Positions 1-11,081 of a stretch of DNA of 64,000 nucleotides are shown here, piece after piece (within the stretch, counting starts at the first letter, position 1; every line of letters begins with the position of its first letter). The stretch comes from Vigna angularis. Lineage: Eukaryota > Streptophyta > Magnoliopsida > Fabales > Fabaceae. A program made the position numbers and the translations under genes. The stretch is taken from positions 36,180,630-36,244,629 of the forward strand of contig NC_068970.1 in the NCBI RefSeq assembly GCF_016808095.1, in the 5' to 3' direction. The notes beneath the pieces were generated by a model. The model did not search any database and had not been told where the DNA came from. It worked only from the letters and a program-made list of their open reading frames with translations.

Positions 1-2425
1 CTTGTAAGAACATTGTGGATTAATATTTTCACAAAGTAAAATTTTTGCATATTGTTTGCACTAAAAAAAATTCCCCTACAACTAATTAATTTTAAAATAA
101 AAGTGTATCAAAAATACCCTAAATGAGTGAGCCTCCACTATTCTGTTTATACACAATAGAGGCCACCACCACTATAAAAGACTATTGTGACCATTACCAT
201 AACTTACTGGGCATCTACTATAAGAAAATTGACATTTGCTATGATCTAACTAACACAAATTAGTTAATGGTGTGACATTTACATTTCACATACTAAAAAC
301 TACAAAACCATGAGCTTTAATTAACTAGTGTCAATTTTTGAAGGTTAACTCTAAATAACGTCAACTTAGAGTCGACAAAGCCACCACTAATGAGATTTTA
401 TTTTAAAATTTATTATTTTTTAATGATAATCTAATTTTATTTTGCGAGGCCGATGCTAATATCAATGATTCTCATGAAAAAAATATTTTTCATAAGTGTC
501 TCCATTATCATTCTCAACAAAAATAAACGTGTACATGAAGACAACAAAATACACACATGAATTGAATCTGTTTAAATAAATATTAATGTTAGCTTAATCT
601 TTATTAAATTAAATAAATATTATAGATATTATATTAATCTCAACAACTTTAATACAAGCTATAAATATTAGAATAAATAAAATTATCTTCTATTTATTAA
701 TTTTTAATTTAATTAGTATCAATTTAAGTAATGCTAATTTGATATTAATAATTTTTTTATCTACAACAAATTATTTAAAAACATAACGTTAATTAGATTG
801 ATACGAACATTGTTTCTCTAAAAAGTATTTCTTTTAAAATACTTAACATTAATTTAACTAATATAAATATTTTTATTTGTTAAAAGAGTTTAAATTTAAC
901 CAACTCTAACTTTTTTTATTTTGATTTGTTTCTATAAAATGTTGTGAGCTAAGTCCACACAAAGCCTTTACATTTATATTATTATATAAAATTATATAAC
1001 GAGATTATTCTCTTTTGATATACATACTTTGATTCCAATTTTACTCTATAAGTATTTTTTAAATTAAAATAATTATTTCAACAATTTTATCTTTGAAATG
1101 ACTTTTTTTTTCTTTTAATTTTAAACGTTTTTTAATTTGACAATCTTTTTTCTAAAATATAACTATTGTTTCAAACTAAAATAAATATTATAATAAAAAA
1201 TTAATATTGTCTATATTAAAATTGTAAAAATTATTTAAATTTATTTTTATGATTATAATAATAATAATAATTTTATTATATTTTTTTATCATAAAAAATA
1301 ATACATATGCAACAAACATATGTGAAATAAAAATCTTATGTTTTTTTAAGTCATTAAAAATTAATTTAAATAATCTGCTTTGACTAAACTATAACTCTAA
1401 CGACATTCTTTTTTAGATGAGTGTTTTTGTTCAAAACCTAATTGATTATTTTATTACAGTGATCCCCTCGTACTATCACATACTTAGATCCATTATATAT
1501 TAGTCTATCATGTCTTACTATATTAATCTTATGTTTCACTTTTTTTACCATGCTTTGGATGGCTGACATCTTATTGAAACTATCCAAAAACAGTGTTGTA
1601 AAACAAGCCAAAGCTTGTCAGAGACAGTTGTATTTTACAAAGGCTATGTTCTCCGATCACAAAATACAAGGATATATGCCTAATTAACAATATGATAAAG
1701 ACGGAGTTATATATTGATAACACAACTCTATTTTCTATATCTTTGCAAGACAATTACTAAAAATAAAGTCATAAGAAATGTAGTGACAATTTTGTCAATA
1801 ATTCAACCTTTTTCGTAGAAATATATCAACATTTATAAAATATGAGTATTTTTATACCATAGTGACGCGTCATTAAGTTTGGTTAAGTTATAAATTAGAA
1901 TCTCTTAATTATCATTACATGTCATTTACATTGCCAGTTAGGTTATTAAAAAGTATGGTAAGTGATATATGAGTGATAAAGAATTGTATTTATTTAATTA
2001 CACATGTTCTTATTGATATTGTTTTTGTTTGAATTTTCATACCTTTGTGGTTTGTAGTGTATTTCGATTATGTTCGTCCTTCACTTCGTTCCAGCAAATT
2101 GGAAGGTTACCTATAGTAGATATTTTGATGTCAAAGTGAGTAAAGATTCGACAATTTCAACAATTAATACGTAATAAATTCAATCATCGATCTCATTATC
2201 TCAAACCTGTATTTATATATTTTAGAATGAGCTCTAGATTACCAATAGCCTAATCACGACCCATCTGGTATTGACATACTTTGGTGTAAGCTAATCACCA
2301 TCAAGTTTGATTGTTGTTTAAGAATGACCATTCAGTCTATATGGTGCAGCCATTCAGTCTCTAGATGGTTTAATGGACATTCCTGATTGTGTGGACCATT
2401 CAATTTTAGACTAATCGAGCGTCCA
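1..2425. other. A+T-rich intergenic DNA, no gene seen
   Basis: No reading frame in this stretch looks like a conserved protein. The sequence is dominated by poly-A, poly-T and TAA/ATA runs. Around position 209 there is a CTACTATAAGAAAATTGAC motif. It resembles a mutated CACTA-type terminus (CACTATAAGAAAA) and is followed by GTCAA-containing repeats, but no matching second end was found, so it is noted only as a possible decayed element. Confidence 0.6.
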
Positions 2426-2433
2426 TACGATAC
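2426..2433. repeat. Target-site duplication of hAT element (left copy)
   Basis: TACGATAC directly precedes the element and recurs exactly at 2979-2986 directly after it. This fixes both element ends to the base. Confidence 0.9.
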
Positions 2434-2978
2434 TAGGGATGGCAATTTTACCCGCGGGCACGGGTATCCACGGGTAAAATCTGCGGCGGATAGTAACTAT
2501 CCGCGGATATTTACTACCCGCGGGTAACGGGTAGCGGGTATTTTAATACCCGCTTCAAAACGGGTCGGGTACGGGTAGTATACTACCCGCCCCGCGGGTA
2601 CCCGCTACCCGCGAAAAATTAAAAAAAAATAATTTATATATTTTTTAATTAAATTAGTTAAAAATAAAATAAAATAACATTTTATTAGGTTAAATTTAAT
2701 TAAAATTAAATTTTAATTTATATTTAATTTATATTATATTATATTATATATATATATATATTTTTTGTAATTTTATTTAAATTTTATTTTAAATATGTAT
2801 TAAATATTTCTTTTTTATTTTTTGCGGGTATCCGCGGGTACCCGCGGATTTTAAAATACCCGCGGGTATTTTTTAAACGAGTACGTGACGGGTAGCAGGT
2901 CGGGTAGCGGGTATAATTTTATCCGGCGGGTCGGGTTGCGGATAGGCACTACCTGTACCCGACCCGTTGCCATCTCTA
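2434..2978. mobile_element. hAT-type miniature element with 8-bp target duplication
   Basis: A 545-bp element. It opens TAGGGATGGCAA and closes TTGCCATCTCTA, which are inverted repeats matching at 11 of 12 positions. It is flanked by a perfect 8-bp direct repeat, TACGATAC (2426-2433 and 2979-2986). TAG-type termini with an 8-bp duplication are diagnostic of the hAT superfamily. Both arms are packed with CCCGCGGGTA-type units that pair with each other, around an A+T-rich centre with a TA run. No ORF is present, so it must have been moved by a transposase supplied elsewhere. Confidence 0.9.
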
Positions 2979-2986
2979 TACGATAC

Positions 2987-3433
2987 ATAGTCCATTGTTG
3001 GTATTGAATATGTAGGTGTTTGATTTTTTTATTATTAATTTTTAAAAGGTTTGTATTTAAAGTGTTGACTCAAATTTTAAACGATTTGAGTGATATATTT
3101 AATATAAAGAAAATTTTATAGTTGTTTTTATTAAGATTTAATATAAATTTTAAAGCATAATTTAATCAATATCTATGTATATAAATACTAAACGTTTCAT
3201 TTGTATCTTTATGATTTCTTTTGTATAAAAAAAAGGACGAAGCGCTGAAAATCATTATATTCAATATTGAATTGCCTATTCATTATTTAGACAAACTGTA
3301 AAGATTAATGAATATTTAATAGTTGATTAATATAGATAATTTAATCAATATTTTTTATATTTTATTAAATTTTAATTTATTATATTTTATAGTTGGTTAT
3401 CTTATGATGTCATCACTTTTATTTGTTGTTATA
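2987..3433. other. A+T-rich intergenic DNA, nothing recognised
   Basis: Low-complexity A+T-rich sequence between the hAT element and the Ogre-like LTR. No coding or structural signal was seen. Confidence 0.6.
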
Positions 3434-3438
3434 TAGAG

Positions 3439-4587
3439 TGTCAACATCCAATTTCGTCCGGGTAAGTAAATAAAAAAAAAGAATAATAATTAATGGGTAA
3501 AAAGGATAAAATAATAACTATAATACTAGACACAATATTTTTGAAATGTTAGTTTAATATGGTAATAATTTGAATCAATATTATGCTAATAATTATAAAC
3601 AATAATTAAAATAGTATATAAGAGGAAAATATGATTTTAAAAATGGACAAATTTTCTGACAATAATTATAATCAATGTCTTGAATATTATTTGATTTCTT
3701 TTTCTTGGAATCAAGACATTTTCTTTCCCTATTTTGTTCGTTGTCAATTAATTCACAATTAAGGGCAAAATTACCATAACGCACACTGTCATGAAAAACG
3801 AAAATAGAGAGAAGCATGCAGAAATAATAGAAAGAAAGTATAGAAAAAAAATAGGTTCTCACTCTGTCAACCGCAATCATCAAAGAAGAAAGAGGAGAGT
3901 ACTGAAAGCTAAAAAGGTATGTCACCTCTACACCATTCTTTTTCTCTTTTTATTGTACTCTGAAGTTTTTTTCTAAAGGTATTTTTTTTCCTACACACAA
4001 ATAATGTTTTTTTTAAATCATAATTTTTTTTATAAGTATGTGTCGGCCTATGGCCGGTTTCTTTCTTTTTCCCACCATTCTTAAATAAATAAAAATACAA
4101 AATCTTCAAAACCAAAAAAAAGGATGTCAATCTTGTTAAACTAAATCTTTTTCCAGATTCACTTTTCAAAAATCTAAATCAATGAATAATAATTTTTAAA
4201 CAAACTCACAAACCTTTTTTCTACATAAAGAACTATGTGATCCCTGACGTCCATTATAAATGGATGTACGTAGGACCAAGGTCAATTCTTGTCGGGTTCA
4301 TAAAACAAAATATATTTTTTTTTGTTTCTTAATAGCTTTATTTATTTTTTTTTATTTTTTTAGGGAAATTTAAACATTTTGAAAAACCACGTCAACTTTA
4401 TACATTTAATTAAAGGTACTGCCTTTGGGCAGGCGCGATAGGGTGCTAATACCTTCCTTACGCGTAAGTGATTCCCGAACCTGAAAATCTCTTTTCCATA
4501 ATAAATTATGGTGGCGACTCCCACGAATCTATTTCTCAAACCCGTTTGTTTTCGGCTCGCCGTCCCGTTGCGATCTCGGTTGCGACA
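3439..4587 (+). mobile_element. Ogre/Tat-like Ty3-gypsy solo LTR
   Basis: This 1149-bp block begins TGTCAACATCCAATTTCGTC and ends CTCGGTTGCGACA, so it has the TG...CA termini of an LTR. It is flanked by near-identical 5-mers, tagag (3434-3438) and tagaa (4588-4592). The start matches a second copy at 54363 in this window, and this type of start is familiar from Ogre-like LTRs of legumes. The 3' third (about 4415-4585) is a G+C-richer block containing GGTGCTAATACCTTCC and GGTGGCGACTCCC, in the position of R/U5. No internal domain adjoins it, so LTR-LTR recombination is the likely origin. The 5-mer mismatch leaves some doubt about the exact right end. Confidence 0.7.
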
Positions 4588-4664
4588 TAGAACACAATTG
4601 AAAATAATATAATTTTTTTTTTGAAATATAAAAATGTTAATTAAAATTATGCACTAATTGACTA

Positions 4665-7094
4665 TTAAAAAGTAAATGTTTTATAGGGAAAAATATATTC
4701 ATGAAAAATGACATTTCGTGAAAGGATGGTAGAATGTGAATGCAAATCATACAGCACAAACCCTTTGGTTACATATTTGTATCCAAGAAAAATGCATTTA
4801 GTACTTATGGAATCAAGTTTTGTACGTCCTGTAGTAGCAGAGCTGGAGTATGATAAGCATCCAAAAACTTTCAGATTTGAAAAATCAGGTTTGATAGAAT
4901 AAACCAATTCATAAGGAGATTTATTGTGAAGAAAAGGTGTTGGAAGTCTATTAATAATGTGAATGGCAAGTTTTATAGCATAAGACCAAAAAATGTTAGG
5001 AACTTTAGATTGAAAAAGGAGAGAACGATAAACATTGAGAATATGTTGATGCTTCCTTTCAACAATGCCATTTTGTTGAGGAGTAACAACACAAGTAGTT
5101 TCATGAAAAATACCTTTAGTAGAATAAAAATCATTAAGAAGAAATTCTTTGCCATTGTCAGATCTTAGAATTTTAAGTGTACAGGAAAACTGGTTTTCAG
5201 TTAAAAGAATAAATTTTGGAAGTAAGGTTTTAACATCAGATTTGTGTTTCAAAAGAAGAATCCATGTGAAACGACTATAATCATCAACAATAGTTAAAAA
5301 ATATTTGTATCCATCAATAGAAGAAATAGAAAGGGGGCCCCAAATGTCAACATGAATGAGATGAAAGAAACAAGGAGATTTAGTTTTGCTAACAGAAAAT
5401 TGAAGACGTTTTTGTTTAGCAAAACCACAAGCATCACAATCATCAATAGATTGGAAGGAAATATCAGTATATTGAGAAGCTAAAGTTTGAAAAACTTTAT
5501 TTGAAGGATGTCCAAGTTTCATGTGCCACGAATTACAAGAATCACTAGAACTATTATGAAAAGCAGAATGAAAAATGTTTAATTCAGAAGTAGTTGTTGG
5601 ATTATGACTAAGAAGATAAAAAAGGCCCTTGTATTTCTTAGCTACTCCAATCGTCTGGTAAGTATCCATCTGCACAATGAGACAGCTAGTTTGATGAAAA
5701 ACAATGAGGAAATTATTGGAATGTAACAGTTTAGAAATAGAAATAAGATGAACAGAGAAATTGGGAACAAAAAAAGTATTATGCAAAATCAAATTGCCTA
5801 AAATGACAGTGCCAGAAAATTTAGCAGTAAGAAAACTATGATTTGGTAAACGTATCGAAATAGGAGTGATGGGATGTAAAGAATGAAAAAGAAATTTGGA
5901 AGAACATATATGATCAGTAGCGCCACTATCTATAATCCAAGAAGAAAAATTAAGTGAAGAAAAAGAACCTGGTGATTGTGGAGTGCATTGATTAACACTG
6001 GCCTCCCTAGTAGTAGGAGATTGAGACTGTTTCAATAAACCAAGAATGGCGTCATACTGATCTTGAGAAAAAGTGCACGAAATTTGAGTTTTATCAGCGG
6101 AAGAATCAGTGGAGGTGTGTGAAACACCATCAGTCAGGTTGGCAGAAGGATTGGAGATGGCAGAATTAGGTTTGATGATGGGTTTATAACCTTGAGGAAG
6201 GCCATATTTGATCCAGCAATTATCAAAAGTATGATTGGTTCTTTTGCAATGATCGCAGTTTTTGGAACGACCACCATATTTAGGAATGCATCCGCGTCCA
6301 CGACCAGAAGAAACACCAGGACGATCGGTCTTATAAGGCTTGTACTGAGGATCGTGAGAATTGAAATTGGCCATGGAATCTTGTGGAATTTGTGAGGAAG
6401 AATTGTGAAATTCGCGTTCTTGTTGAAGGATCAAAGAAAAAGTTTTGGTAAGAGTCGGCATGGGTTCCATTAGCATGATTTGAGAACGTACAAAAGAGAA
6501 TTCATCGTTTAACTCACGTAGAAACTTGATTACAGAATCATCACTACGATCTTGTTGAATCTTGATCAATAATCCACAATTGCAAGGAGAATGACAGGTA
6601 CAGACAAGAATGGTTTGATACAGAGAAAGCTCTTTCCAAATTATTTGAAGACGAGTATAATACTAAGATACAGTGGAATCACCTTGTTTGCAAGAGTGAA
6701 GAGCTTCTTGAAGATCAGCAATACGAAACTTATCACCATGAGAAAAACGTTGAAGGGGATCAGTCCAAATCTCGTAGGTAGATTCCATCCACATAACGGA
6801 TTGTTTTATGGGAAGCGTCATGGATCGCGTTAGCCATGAAATCACCATCTTGTTGCAGCGTTTCCAGGCTTCGTGAAGGACATCATCAGGAGGGGGGCAA
6901 GAAATAGTACCAAGAACGAATTTTTCTTTATTCTTGGTTTCAAGAGCAACGAGCATATCATGCCGCCATTGTTGATAGTTGTTGTCAGAAAGGGGAGGAG
7001 TGACAAGAACAAGAGTTGGGTTCTCACCAGGATGGAGAAACAGAGGATTAACAGGATTAGAAAGATAATCGGTGGTGGAATTGGAGAAAGCCAT
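4665..7094 (-). pseudogene. Ty1/copia gag-protease-integrase, one internal stop, RT missing
   Basis: The minus-strand frame starts at the ATG at 7094 (MAFSNSTTDY), 29 nt after a primer-binding site. It runs in a single frame to the stop at 4665 apart from one amber codon at 6663-6665. Domains in order are: a copia-type gag N-terminus (PLSDNNYQQWRHDM); the remainder of gag; a CX2CX4HX4C zinc knuckle (CDHCKRTNHTFDNC); the aspartic protease site WIIDSGATDH; the pre-integrase motif WHMKLGHPS; and the integrase core with HVDIWGP, LRSDNGKEF and PQQNGIVERK supplying the D, D and E residues. The frame ends just after the integrase C-terminal region (VIFHEYIFPYK). Reverse transcriptase and RNase H, normally encoded next, are absent, and no left-hand LTR follows. 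This is a truncated copy that cannot be autonomous. Confidence 0.9.
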
Positions 7095-7123
7095 GAGAAT
7101 AGAACAGAAAAGTATTTGTCTAC

Positions 7124-7131
7124 TGATACCA
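7124..7131 (-). other. Primer-binding site of the copia element
   Basis: On the minus strand this reads TGGTATCA, the standard complement to the 3' end of initiator methionine tRNA used by plant copia elements. It directly follows the LTR end (...TTACA) and lies 29 nt before the gag ATG. It therefore fixes the inner border of the LTR. Confidence 0.8.
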
Positions 7132-7646
7132 TGTAAGAAATCAAAGAAACGAGGAAGAAAAAACCAAAAAGAACAAACTGAAAATGAATTGTATTGAAAA
7201 GTTACAGAAATTACAACAAATACAGAAAAATAAAGAAACAACTAAGAAAAGTAAAACGCAGACCGAGCAGCTTCCTAGACCGATCGTCCTAGATTGAAGA
7301 CGATCGGTAGTGAGAAGACAACTGAACCTGTCGAACGGTACGACCAATCGTCCGAGAGTAGAGACGATCAGTAGTGAGAAGCAACAGGACCAATCAATCG
7401 GTATGACCGATCGTCCGAGAGTGGAGACGATCGGTAGGGAGAAGACAACAGGAACAGTAGCGAGAAGTCAACAGAACCTGATGAATAGTACAGCCGATCA
7501 TCCGAGAGTCCTTACCGATCAGTGGTGACGATCGGTAAGGACGATCGGTAATGTAAAAGGTCTCTATCAAACCGATCGTCCGAGAGTAGAACCGATCAGT
7601 GATAACGAGCGTTAAGGACGATCGGTAATGTAAAAGGTCTCTATCA
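7132..7646 (-). mobile_element. 5' LTR of the broken copia element
   Basis: The inner edge is fixed by the primer-binding site: the minus strand ends ...TTCTTACA at 7132. The outer edge is inferred at 7646, where the minus strand would begin TGATAGAGACC, giving TG...CA termini. Most of its outer half is a degenerate repeat array of CGATCGTCCGAGAG-type units. With the partner LTR missing there is no target duplication to confirm the outer edge. Confidence 0.6.
7275..7640. repeat. Degenerate minisatellite inside copia LTR
   Basis: At least five variants of GACCGATCGTCCGAGAGTAG followed by ACGATCGGTAGTGAGAAG occur in direct order. The last two copies also share TAATGTAAAAGGTCTC. Each unit contains CGATCG and a partly self-complementary GATCGTC...GACGATC pair. 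The array lies in what would be the U3 region of the LTR. Confidence 0.7.
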
Positions 7647-7667
7647 GACTCATCTAGATTTTTTTTT

Positions 7668-8560
7668 CACTACAAGAAAACTATATATCACGGACAATAA
7701 AAAATAAAAAATTCATTCAATAAATATTGTTAATAAAATTTATCGATAAACTAAAAAATTCATCAGTAATTATTAATATATAAATTTATAAATAAATATC
7801 CTTGATAATTATTAATTGTTCAACTTCATTTGTAATATCTGTCAGACAAATATCACAAATGAGTGTTCTTCTTCTTCCTTTTTTGTTTAATTTTCTTATT
7901 TTTCATTTTTTTTTCTTCCTCCTCGTTCTCCTCTTCTCTTTTTCTTCGTCCTGCCCCTCTTATGTCATTGTCATCTCCTTTGGTTCCTCCTCTTTTTTCT
8001 CATCATCTTCCTTTTTCTCTTTATTTTCCTCTTACTTCACTTTCTCTTTTCACCCTATTCTCTAGCTCCGATCGCCACCTTGATTGTTGTTTTGCCACTG
8101 TACTGTTGTCATCGTGCCTCTACAACCACTGCCATTAACCCTAACTTCTTCTTATCCTCTTTCTTTTCATCTTCCTCCACCTTCTTTTCTTGTTTTCTTC
8201 TTCTTTTTCTCACTCATATTACCTTAGTATATAAGAGAATATCAAGAGACTTGCCAAAAAACTTTACAATTCTTTTTATGAATTTATCGATTGAAAAATT
8301 CACTAATAGTAAGAAATATAAATTAGATGAATTTTGTTCACGAATTTTAAGACTTTTAATTATCAATAGATGTTATTGATGAATTTCGCAAAAATTGGTA
8401 AAGACGCAAAGTGAGTCACTGACAAAATTTATTGATAGAGATATTTGTTGGTAATAAAAATTTCAATTTATCAATAAATTTAATTTTACTAACATATTCT
8501 TTTTTTTTCAAATAAAATTTTGTGAATAATTATGAAAGTTTTTAGTGATTTAACAAGCTT
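7668..8560. mobile_element. CACTA-type terminus and decayed interior
   Basis: CACTACAAGAAAACTATAT at 7668 matches the consensus start of plant CACTA elements. It is followed by repeated motifs of the form AATTCATCAGTAATT and TTATCGATAAA on both sides of a pyrimidine-rich block (7860-8220), as in the subterminal regions of small CACTA elements. A clear right terminus was not found. A weak candidate is TTTTTAGTG near 8540, but it lacks a matching 3-bp duplication. No transposase coding sequence is visible. Confidence 0.5.
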
Positions 8561-9160
8561 GTGTGATAAAAAACACTTTTATTAACTACTTGTTATACCA
8601 ATCTATTGTTCTTTGTTAACCACCTAAAATTATAATTCTCAACAAATCTTTTATCTTTTCTTATATTTTCAATATGATACTTGGTTACAATCACAATAAA
8701 GCATGATATGATTATATTATGAATCAAAAGATAAAAACTACCAAAACCTTGATAATAACTCCTCCACATGGAGACATATTTCAACACATACTTACGTCTA
8801 CTTACATTAAAATCTTATCTCATTGTCTAGTTACTGATTTGAATTTTAAAGGGTTATGTGGACTTTTATTTGATTCTAATGACTTATTCAATTCTTATTT
8901 ATTCTTCGTCAAAGTAGTGGCCATTTATGATTATTATTATTGGCACATAAAATGAGGGATTTCACTTAATCTAAAATAATCAATTTTTATAAAGAACAAA
9001 TACTTTTATTTGGTTGTATTGAAATGTCATGGTTGATTTGGATCAATTTTGAGGCCAACAAGCCATGTAAGGTACAAGAACATACCCTGTGGTAAAAATT
9101 GATCAATTTCTACTAAACAAACCCATGTGGGTTTGTTTCCACAGTACTCTCACTTTAATG
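8561..9160. other. Intergenic, nothing recognised
   Basis: A+T-rich, with short open frames that show no conserved motif. The G+C content rises slightly towards 9000-9160, upstream of the possible gene start at 9265. Confidence 0.5.
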
Positions 9161-9220
9161 GGTCCATGGATCAGAAAGTCATTGCATTGGTGTGCATGCA
9201 CACTGATTAATGTGAATGGA

Positions 9221-9229
9221 ATATATATA
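9221..9229 (+). promoter_or_regulatory. TATA box of possible secreted-protein gene
   Basis: ATATATATA lies 36-44 bases upstream of the ATG at 9265, at normal plant core-promoter spacing if transcription starts close to 9250. Just upstream is GTGCATGCAC (9193-9202), a palindrome containing the RY element CATGCA found in many plant promoters. Confidence 0.4.
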
Positions 9230-9264
9230 CCTCAAATAAAAGCTCACCATTGCTAATTCAAACC

Positions 9265-9405
9265 ATGTTCCTCTTCTTCATCATCTTCATCGGTATCGCG
9301 AACTGTCAAGATCAGTTCTGTCCCTCCCAAATCCTGGCTCTGGTTTTCTCTTTATTTATTATGATGTTAAGTCATTGTCTAATTATGAAAAACAGACAAC
9401 ATTAA
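9265..9405 (+). CDS. Short signal-peptide ORF, possible 5' end of a truncated gene
   Basis: A 46-codon frame begins MFLFFIIFIGIANCQDQFCP. The first 13 or so residues form a hydrophobic core, followed by the likely cleavage region ANCQDQ and then two cysteines, as in many small secreted plant proteins. A TATA box and a short leader precede it at sensible spacing. After about residue 25 the translation becomes hydrophobic and A+T-rich, and downstream sequence from 9406 is non-coding. The real exon may therefore end near 9340 with the rest of the gene lost. I cannot name a family. It could also be a chance ORF, but promoter, leader and signal peptide in the right order make it the best candidate for a non-transposon gene here. 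Confidence 0.3.
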   Translation: MFLFFIIFIGIANCQDQFCPSQILALVFSLFIMMLSHCLIMKNRQH

Positions 9406-9740
9406 CTATGGATGTCGATTACTAACGAAGTTGAGATTACTGATATCCGTACAGTTTAGAAGCCTTAAAAAGTGGAAACTACTTATAATTATTATTACAT
9501 TAATATAATATTTTAATTTAACATTTTATTACTTTTTATGTTGCATTTATATATTATATTTTTCTTTTCCTTTTATCATCTCTTACATATGTATGCACCA
9601 AAAATATGTATACAAATATCATTTTTAATGCTTAGGAAAAGCTTATTGGTTATCGCATAGTTAGACTCACTGAATAAGGGATACGACAACGTTTTTTTGA
9701 ACTTATAGCAACTGTTTTAGAACTAAGATATATTCAGATG
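9406..9740. other. Intergenic, nothing recognised
   Basis: A+T-rich sequence without conserved motifs between the short ORF and the repeat-rich block that follows. Confidence 0.5.
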
Positions 9741-11081
9741 AAGTGAAAAGGAAAAACTTTTGGCCTTGGTTCAAAATTCAAAGCAAAAAAGGTTATGATT
9801 TTGTCTCAGTTAAAAACACTCAAAAAATAAACCAAAAAAATAAAATAAAATCGAGTCTATTGCCTGAGTTCTGGTTTCAACTGAGACCATAGACCATTAA
9901 ATTTAATTAATTAAAGAATCTATCTCCTCAATTGGGTTTAGAACCGAGGCAATAGACCATTTTTTGCCTCGATTTTTATCACAACTGTTGTCTAAAGTTT
10001 GTTTTTTTTTTTAAAATGATCGTTCTATTTCTGTAAACATTCCATATCACAGAAACACAAAAACAGACATGCATATAAAAAAAATATCCACAACATAGAA
10101 ATATAGTCTTGTATATAACTATTTACTTGTGATTTTGGTTTTGATAACTATGACTATTATTTTTGAAAAAAGTTTCTTTTGACCATTCTTTGAAACTCCT
10201 ATTTTACAAGAAAATCCTCCAGAACCCTTATTTTGGGTGAGTCTGAACTTTAAAAATTATTTGGATTCTAGATCTTTAAACGACCCTAACTTTCACTCTA
10301 GTTGATAGTTTTCGCTTTATTATATATCGATTTGGGGTAGAAAAAAATTTATGATACCATGCTAGCTAATCCTTTCATATTTTCCAAAAAATCGTTGTTT
10401 TCTAATTTTCGGAAATTTATTTTATGTTTTTTAAACTTTGCAAAAATATTTAAAATATTTACACTTTGAATTTTGAGCTTAAATTTTTTTAGGGTTTTTC
10501 ATGATTTTTTTGTCATTCTAGTAAGTTTTCAAGTCATTTATGTTCATTTGAGCATATTCTTAGTAACCTATACCTATGTTTTGATGTATATGGTGTATGA
10601 AAAATAAACAACCAAAAGAAAACATAAAAAACGAAACGACCATCACAAAGCGCCTATCCAAAGAGTGTACATGCACAAAACTAATTGGTCAAAACGAAAG
10701 AAAATCATACCTAAGTATTTAATCAACTTAAAATGAAAGAAAAATGGAAGAAGTGTTGAGCGACGTGACAGAGAAAATGTAGAAGAATAATGTGCAAGAG
10801 GCTCTATACTTCGCGAAATTTAACCCTAGAAACACATGTTATTACCTCGGTTATTTTATTAATTGAAACAATAAGGGCTCTATGACCTTGGTTTTATTAA
10901 GAACCGCTTCCTAAAGCCTCTATAAAAATAAAAAATAAAAATAATATTTTCAGTTATTTTATATCTCGGTTCACGGCATAATTGAAGCATAATTATGGCC
11001 TTGGTTCTCTAAACAGCCAAGATCATAGGCCTATTTCGAAAACGAATCAAGTGAAAAGTCAAATTTGTAGTGGAATTTGAC
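9741..11081. mobile_element. CACTA-like relic with CCTCGGTTC-type subterminal repeats
   Basis: Both ends of the block carry inverted and direct variants of GGCCTTGGTTC, GAACCGAGGCAATAGACC and CCTATGATCTTGGC. The right end reads AAATTTGTAGTG, the reverse complement of a CACTA start (CACTACAAATTT), with CACTAC ending at 11072. Repeats of the same kind continue to about 11150. A matching left terminus was not found, so the left border is approximate. The A+T-rich interior (10000-10850) has no ORF. Confidence 0.4.

Noticed and set aside
4300..4590. Considered as the 3' LTR of the copia element at 4665-7646
   Set aside because: The sequence does not resemble the copia LTR at 7132-7646. It fits the end of the Ogre-like LTR that starts at 3439.
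7802..8379. Overlapping Phe/Ser/Leu-rich plus-strand frames
   Set aside because: A pyrimidine-rich low-complexity block inside a CACTA-like relic, with no conserved motif or consistent frame.
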